From JAHEEL01 sp963715255 (GTDB taxonomy: Bacteria > Actinomycetota > Acidimicrobiia > Spongiisociales > UBA5794), in NCBI GenBank assembly GCA_963715255.1, contig CAVQRN010000013.1:101613-165612 (forward strand): a stretch of 64,000 nucleotides of DNA. Reading direction: 5' to 3'. The notes under the pieces are model-generated. The model was not told where the DNA came from. It ran no database searches and saw nothing but the letters and a program-made list of their open reading frames with translations. Below are positions 33,893 through 43,398 of this stretch, piece after piece. Made by a program: the position numbers and the translations under genes. Position 1 is the first letter of the stretch. The number at the start of each line of letters is the position of its first letter.

Positions 33893-36055
33893 ATGACCGA
33901 CACACAGTCGATTACCTTCGATGTCGAAGGCATGACGTGCGCTTCGTGCGCGCTGCGGATCGAGCGCGTCCTCGGCAAACAGGACGGCGTCGAGACGGCA
34001 ATCGTCAACTACGCGGGACACGAGGCTCGGGCTGAGATCGGCCCCGGTGTCGACATCGCCTCCCTCAGGGCAGCGGTCGCGAAGATCGGATATCAGATCC
34101 AACCCGTTGTCGCCGGCGAAGAGCGCGTCAGCGTCAGCGAGCGCTACGACGAGGAGGTCATCTACCAGCGCAAGAACCTGATCGGTGCGGCCGCACTCAC
34201 GATTCCCGTGTTCCTGCTCGCCATGCTCGGTCCGGAGGAGATGTGGAACTTCGCTCTCCAGGCGGTCCTCACGACCGTGGTCGTGTTCGGCTTCGGATGG
34301 CAGTTCCACAAAGCCACGTGGAAACAGGTCACGTCGATGAGCCCCGCCATGGACACGCTGGTGTCGGTGGGAACGATCACCGCATGGGGATACTCGCTCG
34401 TCGCAATGATTGATGGCTCTGCCGTCTTCTTCGACACCGCCGCGATGATCACCACGCTGATCTTGCTCGGTCGGTTCTTCGAGGCGAGTGCGAAAGGTCG
34501 CGCGTCACGCGCGATCACGAAACTTCTGGAGCTTGGAGCGAAGCAGGCCCGAGTTGCGCGCAACGGATCTGAAGTGATGATCGACGTCACCGACGTTCGT
34601 ATCGGCGACACCGTGGTCGTGCTCCCCGGCGAGAAGATCCCCACTGATGGGAGGGTCACCGCCGGATCGTCGAGCGTCGACGAGTCCATGTTGACGGGTG
34701 AGTCCATGCCCGTGGACAAGGCCGTTGGCGACGACACCTTTGGCGCAACGATCAATCAGCAGGGACGGCTCGAGGTCGAAGTCACCAAGATCGGCGAAGG
34801 AACAGCACTTGCGCAGATCGTCCGTCTCGTTGCGGACGCACAAGCCACGAAGGCTCCCATCCAACGCCTCGCCGACCGGGTATCTGCCGTGTTCGTTCCA
34901 ACCGTGCTCGCGATTGCCGCGGTCGTGTTCGTGGTCTGGATGATCGTGAGCGGAGGGGATACGCCCGTGGCTCTCCGCAACGCCGTTGCAGTGTTGATCA
35001 TCGCATGCCCGTGTGCCATGGGACTCGCCACCCCGACGGCAATCATGGTCGGCTCGGGTCGAGGCGCCGAACTCGGCGTCCTGTTCAAGAACGCCGAGGT
35101 GTTCGAACGGGCTCGTTCGATCGACATTGTCGTGTTCGACAAGACCGGCACACTCACGCGTGGGGCGATGACGCTGACCGACGTCGTCACCGACCACGAC
35201 CAACATCACTTCCTCAGCCTCGCCGGATCGGTCGAGGCCGCCAGTGAGCATCCGATCGGCAAAGCCGTCGCTCTCGGTGCTGAAGAACGCGACGTGGAGT
35301 TGTCCACGCCGACGGATTTCGCCGCTCTTCGCGGTCAGGGCGTCGTCGGGACGGTCGACGGCACCGAGGTCACCGTCGGAAAGGCCAAACTGATGGCCGA
35401 GCGGGGCATTCAGATCCCTGAGCGCTACTCCGACGCGATGGAACGGATTGAGATCGCGGGGAACACGGCGTTCCTGGTGGGCTGGGACGGCGTCGTGCAA
35501 GGCACGATCGGCGTTGCCGACACGGTGCGGCCATCGTCGGCGCGGGCCATCGCTGCGTTGAAAGCGATGAACGTCGACGTCGTGATGCTCACCGGAGACA
35601 ACCAAAGGACTGCGGAGACCATCGCAGCCGAGATCGGGATCGATCGCGTGATCGCCGAGGTCCTCCCCGGCGACAAGGCTGAAGAGATCCGACGTCTCCA
35701 GGCCGAAGGCCGATCCGTCGGATTCGTCGGCGACGGTATCAACGACGCCCCGGCGCTCACTCAGGCCGATCTCGGCATGGCGGTGGGTTCGGGAACCGAT
35801 GTGGCCATCGAAGCGGGCGACGTCGTGCTGATGAGCGGCGACCCGGCGCTCGCCGTCACCTCGCTGCAACTGGCGCGCAGAACCTTCTCGACCATCAAGC
35901 AGAATCTGTTCTGGGCCTTCGGCTACAACACCGCTGCGATCCCTCTCGCTGCACTCGGCCTGCTCAACCCGATGATCGCTGCCGGGGCGATGGCATTCTC
36001 GTCGGTGTCTGTGGTTACGAACTCCCTCCGTCTCCGCCGCTTCGGCCGGACCTGA
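33893..36055 (+). CDS. copA: Copper-exporting P-type ATPase
   Basis: 720 residues. One N-terminal HMA domain with GMTCASC (Cys16, Cys19), eight membrane segments, the transmembrane CPC in ACPCAMGLATPTA (~residue 372), phosphorylation motif DKTGTLT (~415), SEHPIG (~452) and the hinge GDGINDAPAL. The CPC and HP motifs mark a Cu(I)-type IB ATPase. With the HMA chaperone it forms a compact copper-efflux pair. Confidence 0.95.
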   Translation: MTDTQSITFDVEGMTCASCALRIERVLGKQDGVETAIVNYAGHEARAEIGPGVDIASLRAAVAKIGYQIQPVVAGEERVSVSERYDEEVIYQRKNLIGAAALTIPVFLLAMLGPEEMWNFALQAVLTTVVVFGFGWQFHKATWKQVTSMSPAMDTLVSVGTITAWGYSLVAMIDGSAVFFDTAAMITTLILLGRFFEASAKGRASRAITKLLELGAKQARVARNGSEVMIDVTDVRIGDTVVVLPGEKIPTDGRVTAGSSSVDESMLTGESMPVDKAVGDDTFGATINQQGRLEVEVTKIGEGTALAQIVRLVADAQATKAPIQRLADRVSAVFVPTVLAIAAVVFVVWMIVSGGDTPVALRNAVAVLIIACPCAMGLATPTAIMVGSGRGAELGVLFKNAEVFERARSIDIVVFDKTGTLTRGAMTLTDVVTDHDQHHFLSLAGSVEAASEHPIGKAVALGAEERDVELSTPTDFAALRGQGVVGTVDGTEVTVGKAKLMAERGIQIPERYSDAMERIEIAGNTAFLVGWDGVVQGTIGVADTVRPSSARAIAALKAMNVDVVMLTGDNQRTAETIAAEIGIDRVIAEVLPGDKAEEIRRLQAEGRSVGFVGDGINDAPALTQADLGMAVGSGTDVAIEAGDVVLMSGDPALAVTSLQLARRTFSTIKQNLFWAFGYNTAAIPLAALGLLNPMIAAGAMAFSSVSVVTNSLRLRRFGRT

Positions 36056-36090
36056 ACACAACGGTCGACCCGCTACGACCTGCACCATTC

Positions 36091-37410
36091 ATGAACGTCA
36101 CAATCGTCCCCACGCCCGGTCTCGGAGATTCCACATACATCTTCGAACATCACGGCGTCGGGTTGATCGTCGATCCGCAGCGTGACGTGGATAGATTCGT
36201 CGAGGCTGCCTCCCATCTCGATACGCGATTCGTACTGGAGACCCACCTCCACAACGACTACGTGTCCGGCGGGCGAACCGTCGCCGCATTGACCGGTGCC
36301 GAACTCGTCATCCCGGCATCTGCTGGGGTTGCGTTCAGCCACCGGCCGGCCTTCCACCACGAGGATCTCGACGCCGGTACGTTCGCCGTCCGCCCGATCC
36401 ACACGCCGGGTCATACACCGGAGCATGTGAGCTATCTCGTGCTCGTTGACGGCGAAGCCTTCGCTCTGTTCTCCGGCGGCAGTCTCCTCGTCGGATCGGC
36501 GGGACGCACCGATCTTCTCGGCATGGACCGCGCCGACCAACTCGCTCGGCTGCAGTACGGATCGGTCACCCGCCTCGCAGCACTGCCAGATCATGTCGCC
36601 CTCTATCCCACACATGGGGCAGGGTCCTTCTGCACGGCATCCGCCGCAGAAGCCTCTACGTCGTCGATCGGTTCCGAGAAGCGGTCGAACCCGGTGCTCG
36701 CTCATGCGACGGAGGAAACGTTCGTTGTCGAAGCCCTCGCCGACCTGCAGCCGTATCCGGACTACTACGCACACATGGCGCCGATCAACCTTGCCGGACC
36801 GGACCCGATCACGGCATCCCCTGTTCCGCTCCTGAGCCTCGAAGAGGTGCCGGATGATGCCCACGTCCTCGATATGCGGCCCCATGCCGACTATGCGACG
36901 GGACACCTGCCCGGTTCCTACGGGCTTGAACTCGAGGATCAGATGGGAGTGTGGGCCGGGTGGCTCATACCCTTCAACGAGCCGATCGTGCTCGTCGCCA
37001 CTGCGAAGCAGGATGTCGCGGATGCGGTGACCCAGTTGGCTCGCGTCGGCTACGACCGCGTCGTCGGTGTCGTCACCGATATCACCGGAATCGAACAATC
37101 CGGGAACTACCGGCTTGCATCGATAGCCGATCTGGAGGCGGCACTTCGATACGCCTCGCCCCAGATACTCGACGTCCGCGCGCCCGGGGAATGGGCCGCC
37201 GCCTCGATCCAACACTCGATTCATACCTACCTGCCGGACCTTCGCGATGGCCTCCCGGACGCTCTCGATGCGAACTCCCCGGTGTGGGTCATCTGCGGGG
37301 GCGGCTACCGGTCGCAGATGGCCGTGCGCTACCTGGAGATGGGCGGAATCCAACCGATCGTCGTGGTCGGCGGTGGGGTAGAGGACGTCCTGGCTGCGCT
37401 CTCTGTTTGA
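36091..37410 (+). CDS. Metallo-beta-lactamase/rhodanese fusion (persulfide dioxygenase-like)
   Basis: 439 residues. MBL domain (~1-235) with ETHLHNDYVSGG and TPGHTPEHVSY, as in ETHE1/Blh persulfide dioxygenases, which oxidise glutathione-type persulfides. Two rhodanese-like domains follow: the first (~245-345) lacks a catalytic Cys (LVATAKQD), the second (~350-439) has VICGGGYRSQMA with the active Cys. Probable role: sulfide/persulfide detoxification. It converges on the hydrogenase operon, whose enzyme class can reduce sulfur. Confidence 0.88.
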   Translation: MNVTIVPTPGLGDSTYIFEHHGVGLIVDPQRDVDRFVEAASHLDTRFVLETHLHNDYVSGGRTVAALTGAELVIPASAGVAFSHRPAFHHEDLDAGTFAVRPIHTPGHTPEHVSYLVLVDGEAFALFSGGSLLVGSAGRTDLLGMDRADQLARLQYGSVTRLAALPDHVALYPTHGAGSFCTASAAEASTSSIGSEKRSNPVLAHATEETFVVEALADLQPYPDYYAHMAPINLAGPDPITASPVPLLSLEEVPDDAHVLDMRPHADYATGHLPGSYGLELEDQMGVWAGWLIPFNEPIVLVATAKQDVADAVTQLARVGYDRVVGVVTDITGIEQSGNYRLASIADLEAALRYASPQILDVRAPGEWAAASIQHSIHTYLPDLRDGLPDALDANSPVWVICGGGYRSQMAVRYLEMGGIQPIVVVGGGVEDVLAALSV

Positions 37411-37443
37411 TCAAGAGGGGGACAGGAGACAGGCAGCAGTGTG

Positions 37444-37905
37444 CTACGAACCGGATACTCCTGCCATCTCTGCGCCGATCATCTCTGCCACGCGATCGAC
37501 CGCTGCACCGACTTCTGGGCTCAGTGTCACGCCCGGCTCGACGTTGCCGATCTCGATTCCGTAGACAACCAACTCGTCGGGCAACATGTCGAGAGCGTCA
37601 CCCAGGGCGATAGCTTCGGCGACGCCGACGAGGTGGGTAGACGCGGATCGCCACGACGCGGGAAACCCCACTCGTCCGTCGATGCGATGAATCGCGCCGG
37701 GAACGCCACCCGAGACCACGGCGTCGACGACGACGGCCAGCCTGGCGTCGCGCCATGTGTCGAGAAGGTGTGTGGCGTCCCCGACCGATTCGACCAAGAC
37801 AACCGCATCCGGAACCCGACCGACGAGACGGTCGATGACGACCGGGCCCGCGGCGTCGTCCCCCATCACTCGATTGCCGACCCCTATTACGACAACGTCA
37901 GCCAC
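37444..37905 (-). CDS. [NiFe] hydrogenase maturation protease (HycI/HyaD type)
   Basis: 153 residues. The family start VVVIGVGNRVMGDDAAGPVV carries the nickel-sensing Asp/Glu pocket, with a second Asp in VVVDAVVSGG and a later THLVG His. It trims the C terminus of the large subunit after nickel insertion. It overlaps the large-subunit gene by 8 nt and closes the operon. General Hyp maturation genes are not in the window. Confidence 0.91.
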   Translation of the reverse strand: MADVVVIGVGNRVMGDDAAGPVVIDRLVGRVPDAVVLVESVGDATHLLDTWRDARLAVVVDAVVSGGVPGAIHRIDGRVGFPASWRSASTHLVGVAEAIALGDALDMLPDELVVYGIEIGNVEPGVTLSPEVGAAVDRVAEMIGAEMAGVSGS

Positions 37906-39190
37906 GCTCCACCGTCAGATCGAGGAAGTGGGTCGCACACGAGATACACGGGTCGTAGTTCCGGATCGACTGCTCGAGGACCCACGACAACTTGTCATCC
38001 GGCAAATCGAGGTGCTCTTCAAGCACAGAACGGAGATCCCGTTCGATCGTCAGTTGGTTCTGCGAGGTCGGCGGGACGATCTGTGCGTCTGCGATGCGCC
38101 CATCGTCATGAATCCGATACCGGTGATAGAGCAACCCGCGGGGCGCTTCGGAGGCACCGTGCCCTTCGCCCTCCGTCGCCGTGTAGGCAATATGCGGCTC
38201 CGAAGGCTCGACATACTCATCAATGATCCGGAGCGCCTCCTCGACCGCGTACAGGGTCTCAACGGCACGCACGATGATGCTCTTGAACGGGTTCGTGACC
38301 ACCGCACCGAGACCTACTTCGTGGGCGAGTTCCTGATCGAGTTGCGTGAGCTTCTCGAAGTTGAGGTTGTATCGGGCGAGCGGCCCGACGTGATAGGCAC
38401 CGCGCTCACGAATCCGCGAGTGCAGGGCGTTCGACCGTTCGACGTGCTCCTCTACGAAGTAGTCGTTGTACTCGGGAATCGACAGGTCGAGACCCTTGCT
38501 CGATACGATCCTCCCCTCGTTGAACGGATACTCATCGGGGTGGCTCAACGAAACAAACTCATAGTCCAGATCGGCGTCGGGGAACGTGAAGCCGCTCACG
38601 AAGCGGACCGTCGCAACCGCCGCATCCTTCGCCCACTCGAGTTCGGGAATGAGCGCCTCGAGTTCTCGCTTCGTGGGGACCCGGTAGAAGCCGCCGACCC
38701 GAACGTTGATCGGGTGAATCTCGCGCCCGCCGACGAGCCCAACGATCGAATTCCCCACCTTCTTGAGACGGAGACCCTGTTCGACGACGTCGCGATGGTC
38801 GGCCGCCATGTGAATGCCGCTCTCGTATCCGAGGAAGTCGGGGGCGTGGAGCAGGTAGATGTGCAACGCATGGCTCTCGATCCACTCACCGCAATAGATC
38901 AGGCGGCGCAACTCGCGCAACGACCCGTCGACGGTTACCCCGAAGGCGTTCTCCATTGCATGAACGGAACTCATCTGGTAGGCGATGGGACAGATACCGC
39001 AGATTCGGGCGGTGATGTCCGGAGCGTCCGTGTGCGGACGGCCGCGCAGGAAGGCCTCGAAGAACCGTGGCGGTTCGAAAATCGAGAACTCGACATGCTC
39101 GATCTGGTCGTCGACAACCTTCACCCGCATCGACCCTTCACCTTCAACCCGGGCCAGGTACTCGACCGAGATCTCTCTGGCGTTCGTCAT
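37898..39190 (-). CDS. [NiFe] hydrogenase large (alpha) subunit, group 3b type
   Basis: 430 residues. L1 motif RICGICP (Cys64, Cys67) and L2 motif DPCISCATH (Cys415, Cys418) supply the four Ni-Fe ligands, so it is an ordinary cysteine enzyme, not a selenoprotein. Nine residues (FLDLTVERG) follow the L2 His. Partner subunits beta, gamma and small match the NADP-linked, soluble group 3b (sulf)hydrogenases, which reversibly couple H2 to NADP+ and can reduce polysulfide in some archaea. The start overlaps the small-subunit stop (ATGA). Confidence 0.95.
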   Translation of the reverse strand: MTNAREISVEYLARVEGEGSMRVKVVDDQIEHVEFSIFEPPRFFEAFLRGRPHTDAPDITARICGICPIAYQMSSVHAMENAFGVTVDGSLRELRRLIYCGEWIESHALHIYLLHAPDFLGYESGIHMAADHRDVVEQGLRLKKVGNSIVGLVGGREIHPINVRVGGFYRVPTKRELEALIPELEWAKDAAVATVRFVSGFTFPDADLDYEFVSLSHPDEYPFNEGRIVSSKGLDLSIPEYNDYFVEEHVERSNALHSRIRERGAYHVGPLARYNLNFEKLTQLDQELAHEVGLGAVVTNPFKSIIVRAVETLYAVEEALRIIDEYVEPSEPHIAYTATEGEGHGASEAPRGLLYHRYRIHDDGRIADAQIVPPTSQNQLTIERDLRSVLEEHLDLPDDKLSWVLEQSIRNYDPCISCATHFLDLTVERG

Positions 39191-39981
39191 CGCACACCTC
39201 CGATCTCAATCGACGTCTCTCGACGATCACTCTCGACGCGGAACGCCTCAGACCAGGCGTTGAAGCTCCGGAATGCGTCGACGAGGTCTTTGTCGGAAGC
39301 GCCCATCACCTTCCACTGATCGGCGAGCGATGCCGTGTTCGGGCTCTCCATCGGCCCGAAGCATCCGTAACAACCCCGGTCGTAGGTCGGGCACAGGGCA
39401 TTGCAGCCGGCCTGGGTCACGGGACCGAGACACGGCGTCCCATGCGACACCATCACGCACGGATTGCCCTTCAGCTTGCATTCGACACACACGCTGTACG
39501 TCGGAATGTTCGGCCGCCGACCCTGGAGGAAAGCGACCAGAACTTCGAGTAGCTGGTGTTTCGAGATCGGGCAACCACGCAGTTCGAAGTCGACCGGAAC
39601 GTGGTCGGCGACCGGCGTCGAGGTCTGCAACGTGTCGAGGAACTCGGGGTGGGCGTAGACGTAGCGACTGAAGTCGTCGACGTCTTTCCAGTTCCGCAGG
39701 GCCTGAATCCCTCCCGCAGTCGCACACGCCCCGATCGTGATGAGCACGGTCGTTTCTTTGCGAATCTGCTTGATCCGGGCCGCGTCGTGCGCGCTGGTAA
39801 TCGAACCTTCGACGAGCGTGACGTCGTAGGGCGGCGGGAGCACCTCACGAGAGGCCTCCATGAAGTTTGCGATCTGCACTACTCCTGCGACAGCGAGGAG
39901 TTCGTCCTCGAGGTCGAGCAGGCTCAACTGACAGCCGTCGCACGAGGCGAATTTATGAACTGCAAGGGTGGGAAGCGCCAC
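39187..39981 (-). CDS. [NiFe] hydrogenase small (delta) subunit
   Basis: 264 residues from the GTG at 39979-39981, with AAGGAG just upstream; an ATG further out overlaps the gamma stop and is followed by no sensible sequence. Proximal-cluster motif SCDGCQLSLLD, IGACATAGGIQ and RGCPIS, then a cluster of Cys for further [4Fe-4S] centres (SVCVECKLKGNPC, CNALCPTYDRGCYGCFG). No Tat signal, consistent with a cytoplasmic enzyme. Confidence 0.94.
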   Translation of the reverse strand: MALPTLAVHKFASCDGCQLSLLDLEDELLAVAGVVQIANFMEASREVLPPPYDVTLVEGSITSAHDAARIKQIRKETTVLITIGACATAGGIQALRNWKDVDDFSRYVYAHPEFLDTLQTSTPVADHVPVDFELRGCPISKHQLLEVLVAFLQGRRPNIPTYSVCVECKLKGNPCVMVSHGTPCLGPVTQAGCNALCPTYDRGCYGCFGPMESPNTASLADQWKVMGASDKDLVDAFRSFNAWSEAFRVESDRRETSIEIGGVR

Positions 39982-39982
39982 G

Positions 39983-40831
39983 TCACATCTCCTTGGTCCA
40001 GCACACATCGGTCAGCTCGGCACAGCTGAACACAGGACCTTCCTTGCAAGCGAAGAATGGCCCGATCTGACAATGGCCGCAGAGGCCGATCCCGCATTTC
40101 ATGTTTCTCTCCATCGACGTGTACAGACGCTCGCTGGTGACACCCTTGCCCTGCAGTCCCTGGATCGTGAATCGCATCATGATCTCCGGGCCACAGATGA
40201 ATGCCACAGCCGTCTGAGGATCAAACGAAGCTCTTCCGATCAGCGTGGTCACGACCCCGACCGGGCCCCTCCACACCCGATCGCCGTGGTCAACGGTGAT
40301 CAACACCTCGAAGTCGAAGCGACTACGCCACTCCTGAAGCTCCTCGGTGAAGAGGAGCTCTCCTGGCGACCGGGCGCCATACATCAGAGTGACGTTGCCG
40401 TAGCGATCTCGATTTGCGAGCACGTGGAGAATCGCCGGCCGAAGCGGCGCGAGTCCTATCCCGCCGGTGATGATGAGCAGATCGTGACCTTCGGCAACAT
40501 CGGTCGGCCACGCTGATCCGAACGGACCTCGCACACCGACGACATCTCCCGGTGATACCGAGGTGAGCGCATCAGTCACGGGTCCGACGGCGCGGATCGT
40601 CTGAACGAGCCGGCTCGCATCGTTCGGATCTCCGCTGATCGAGATCGGCGCCTCACCGACCCCGAATGCGTAGAGCATCGTGAACTGACCGGGAGCGAAG
40701 CCCCAATCGCCACCGGGAGGATCGAGTTCGAGGGTGAAGGTGTCTTCGAGTTCGCGCACGACCGAGCGGACCCGGCAGGGAACCGGGTGCATCGGGCGGG
40801 CGATTGGTTCAGCGAGGAGTTGAGTAGACAT
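39983..40831 (-). CDS. Hydrogenase gamma subunit, FAD/NAD(P)-binding oxidoreductase
   Basis: 282 residues. Ferredoxin-reductase fold: FAD segment APGQFTMLYAFGVGEAPISI, NAD(P) segment ITGGIGLAPLRPAI and FICGPEIMM, then a C-terminal [2Fe-2S] site (MKCGIGLCGHCQIG, FACKEGPVFSC). It passes electrons between NAD(P)H and the Fe-S chain. The start chosen overlaps the upstream gene by 23 nt; a Met at residue 14 is the alternative. Confidence 0.93.
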   Translation of the reverse strand: MSTQLLAEPIARPMHPVPCRVRSVVRELEDTFTLELDPPGGDWGFAPGQFTMLYAFGVGEAPISISGDPNDASRLVQTIRAVGPVTDALTSVSPGDVVGVRGPFGSAWPTDVAEGHDLLIITGGIGLAPLRPAILHVLANRDRYGNVTLMYGARSPGELLFTEELQEWRSRFDFEVLITVDHGDRVWRGPVGVVTTLIGRASFDPQTAVAFICGPEIMMRFTIQGLQGKGVTSERLYTSMERNMKCGIGLCGHCQIGPFFACKEGPVFSCAELTDVCWTKEM

Positions 40832-41270
40832 CGAGTAACTGAATCCTTATCGATTGCATGCGGTTGACGAGCATCTCTGTAAAACGCTTCATCAATTCGT
40901 ATCCGAGGACGGGATCGGCCTCCGCGACCTGCTTCAGCGCGGGACCATCGAAGCGAATGGCCTCCGTATCGCTGTGGACGTGAGCGTCGTAGCTCCAACG
41001 GTACGGCGGGTACAGCCACGACCATCCGAGAAGATCCCCGGCATGCAGCGTCTGCATCACCTGCTCACCGTGCCCAGGCGTATCGAGCTCGAGGGCAACG
41101 TCACCGTCGAGGATGAGCAGACACGCATTCGCGGGGCCGCCTTCGGAGAAGATCGTCTCTCCCCCTTTGAAGGAGACGAACGTACCCGTCTCGGCGACGA
41201 CCCGGATTTGTTCATCGGTCATCCCTGCAAAGAAGGGATGGTCTGCGAGCAGGTCGAACACGTCACTCAT
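40809..41270 (-). CDS. Cyclic-nucleotide-binding (cNMP) domain protein
   Basis: 153 residues, a single Crp-like beta-roll (FFAGMTDEQIRVVAETG, then ILDGDVALELDTPG and LHAGDLLGWSWLYPP) plus a terminal helix. There is no DNA-binding domain, so it is not a transcription factor. It is embedded between beta and gamma hydrogenase genes with overlapping junctions on both sides, so it is made with the enzyme. It may bind the complex or a ligand; the ligand is unknown. Confidence 0.85.
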   Translation of the reverse strand: MSDVFDLLADHPFFAGMTDEQIRVVAETGTFVSFKGGETIFSEGGPANACLLILDGDVALELDTPGHGEQVMQTLHAGDLLGWSWLYPPYRWSYDAHVHSDTEAIRFDGPALKQVAEADPVLGYELMKRFTEMLVNRMQSIRIQLLDVYSTPR

Positions 41271-42415
41271 CCGACTACCTCCTTGACAGCGGGAACTCCA
41301 ATCTCAACCCGGCGAACGTCGCGTTCCCGGATCGCCGTGACTTCCCTCGTGATATCGATGCCGACCGGACACCAGGCGATACAGCGGCCGCACCCGACAC
41401 ACCCGATCGAACCGAATTGGTCCTGCCACGACGCCAGCTTGTGAGTGAGCCACTGGCGGTAGCGGGAAGACGCAGACGAGCGAACCGGCCCTCCGTGGAT
41501 GTACGAGAAGTTGAGTGTGAAGCACGAATCCCACGTCCGGACCCGCTCTGCGCTCGATCCGTCAAGCGCTTGGCGATCCTCGACCGTGGAACAGAAGCAG
41601 GTGGGACAGACCATCGTGCAGTTCGTACAGAGCAGGCACCGATCGCTGATCTCGGCCCAGTACGGATTTGTCACATTCGCGTAGAGGAGTTCTTTGAGAC
41701 CGTCCGTGTCGAGCGAACGACCCATGTGATCTGCGGCACCGACCACTATTCGACGCGCCTTCACCACCTCCTCGTCGCGAGCATCGCGAGCCGCGAGCGT
41801 GGCGAGCACCTCTCTGCCCTCATCGGTTCCCGGCTCGGCGAGGAAGTAGTGCTGCTTCTTGCTCAGGACTTCGGTGAGGGCGATGTCATAACCTTCGGTG
41901 ACGTCCGGACCGGTCCCGAGCGACGCGCAGAAACAGGTCGCCGCGGGTTCGGTGCAGTTCACCGCCACGGTGAACGAACGACTCCGCCGCTCGGTGTAGA
42001 TGCCGTCCTCGACCGGGAGATACACGTCATCTTGGATCTTCATGGCCGCGACCTCGCACGGTCGCGCACCGAAGAAGGCATACCTTGGCGCCTCCTCTTG
42101 TTCGATCGTCTCGAACCCGTCTTCGGTACGAAGTCCTCTCCAGAAGACCGTTCCTGGTGGTGTAAGGAAACGCTTCCATGACTGCGGCCCGACGACGTAT
42201 CCGAAAAGTGCGTCGTCGTCTCGCTCCTCAAGACGGTACGTCCCGGCCTCTTGTCGATCGCGAAGGCCGACCGGCAGATCACCGGTCGATGTGATCGTGT
42301 CGTACAGGATCGTCTGGCCACGAACGGTCGGTCCGACGACCTCGTAGCCCCGCTCGATGAGTGCACTGATGAGAGCGTCAACGCCCTCGCGGTCTATGAC
42401 GAGTAGTTCTGTCAC
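41267..42415 (-). CDS. Hydrogenase beta subunit, 4Fe-4S dicluster protein
   Basis: 382 residues from the GTG at 42413-42415. Two ferredoxin-type sets near the C terminus: CLLCTNCTMVCPTC and CVGCGRCIAWCPVG, and N-terminal RPCEVAAMKIQDD with CTEPAATCFC, as in anaerobic sulfite reductase A/HydB proteins. It carries electrons between gamma and small subunits. First gene of the operon beta-cNMP-gamma-small-large-protease. Confidence 0.93.
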   Translation of the reverse strand: MTELLVIDREGVDALISALIERGYEVVGPTVRGQTILYDTITSTGDLPVGLRDRQEAGTYRLEERDDDALFGYVVGPQSWKRFLTPPGTVFWRGLRTEDGFETIEQEEAPRYAFFGARPCEVAAMKIQDDVYLPVEDGIYTERRSRSFTVAVNCTEPAATCFCASLGTGPDVTEGYDIALTEVLSKKQHYFLAEPGTDEGREVLATLAARDARDEEVVKARRIVVGAADHMGRSLDTDGLKELLYANVTNPYWAEISDRCLLCTNCTMVCPTCFCSTVEDRQALDGSSAERVRTWDSCFTLNFSYIHGGPVRSSASSRYRQWLTHKLASWQDQFGSIGCVGCGRCIAWCPVGIDITREVTAIRERDVRRVEIGVPAVKEVVG

Positions 42416-42542
42416 GGCTCCATCCTGGGTTACTCCGACACAGGCTACGAACAATGCCGTTCACGGCCTAGGGCCGGAGGCCTCAGGCAGCGGGCCGTTC
42501 GACCCTATCGCCACTTTGATGGGCGCTACGGCGTCGGCCCGA

Positions 42543-42548
42543 TAGCCT
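42543..42548 (+). promoter_or_regulatory. Leaderless -10 box for the PAC2 gene
   Basis: TAGCCT ends 7 nt before the GTG start at 42556. Confidence 0.45.
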
Positions 42549-42555
42549 TCCAGCC

Positions 42556-43395
42556 GTGGACCCCGTACGACGCTTCGGTAGACCCTCCCTTCGCCGACCA
42601 CGCGCGGTTCTCGCGTTCGAAGGCTGGAACGACGCATGTGATGCCGCCTCCGGAGCCCTCCGCCATCTGTTGGACCGTCGCGACATCCGGCACCCTTTCG
42701 CCATCATCGAATCGGAGGAGTTCTTCGACTTCCAGGAGCATCGCCCCACCGTCTCCGTCCGAGACGGTTCCGTCCAAGCGATGATGTGGCCTGAGACGCG
42801 TTTCTACGCAATCGAACGCCCCGACCGAGACTGTGACCTCGTCATCGTCATCGGGGACGAACCCACGTTCCGCTGGAAGACGTTCGCCCGCACTGTCGCG
42901 GCTGTTCTGGCGGACAGCGGTGTCGAGTCGGCCACGATGCTCGGCGCCTACATCGGATCCGTCACGCACTCGGCACCGGTCCCGCTGTCGGCCGTCGCGA
43001 CCGACCGTTCCTTTCTCGAGGCAACCACATTGCCGCCGACCGACTACGAGGGGCCAACCGGGATCGTTGCGGTGCTCGGAGAAGCGTGCAGGGAGGCCGG
43101 TATCCCGGCCACGAGCATCTGGGCGGCGACGCCCCACTACCTCGCGGCGAGCCCGAATCCGATGGCGATGCGGGCGCTGCTCAGCAAGGCCGGTGAGATC
43201 GTCGGATTCGACGGCGACAGTGATGAGCTCCGCGACCTGGAGACCGAGTTCGTCCTCCAGGTTGACGAGGCCGTCGCAGAATCGGATGCTCTCTCCGAGT
43301 ACGTCCGCGAGATTGCCGAGAACGACCGACACATGGATCCCGGACGGACGGGTGAACTCGTCGACGAGATCGAACGGTTTCTCAAAGACGTCTAG
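42556..43395 (+). CDS. PAC2 family protein
   Basis: 279 residues. PAC2 marks: RAVLAFEGWNDACDAASGAL at ~16-35, FYAIERPDRDCDLVIVIGDEP, MLGAYIGSVTHSAPVPL and SIWAATPHYLAASPNPMA. The family is related to proteasome-assembly chaperones and is common in actinobacteria, where it may belong to a proteasome or protein-quality system; its biochemical role is undefined. No proteasome genes are adjacent. Confidence 0.88.
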   Translation: MDPVRRFGRPSLRRPRAVLAFEGWNDACDAASGALRHLLDRRDIRHPFAIIESEEFFDFQEHRPTVSVRDGSVQAMMWPETRFYAIERPDRDCDLVIVIGDEPTFRWKTFARTVAAVLADSGVESATMLGAYIGSVTHSAPVPLSAVATDRSFLEATTLPPTDYEGPTGIVAVLGEACREAGIPATSIWAATPHYLAASPNPMAMRALLSKAGEIVGFDGDSDELRDLETEFVLQVDEAVAESDALSEYVREIAENDRHMDPGRTGELVDEIERFLKDV

Positions 43396-43398
43396 CGA

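Noticed and set aside
34505..36088. Open frame of 527 codons on the minus strand
   Set aside because: Antisense to copA, which carries all P-type ATPase motifs.
37757..39319. Open frame of 520 codons on the plus strand
   Set aside because: Antisense to the hydrogenase large-subunit gene with both nickel motifs intact.
40809..41270. Crp/Fnr transcription regulator of the hydrogenase operon
   Set aside because: The protein ends after the beta-roll and one helix; no helix-turn-helix is present.
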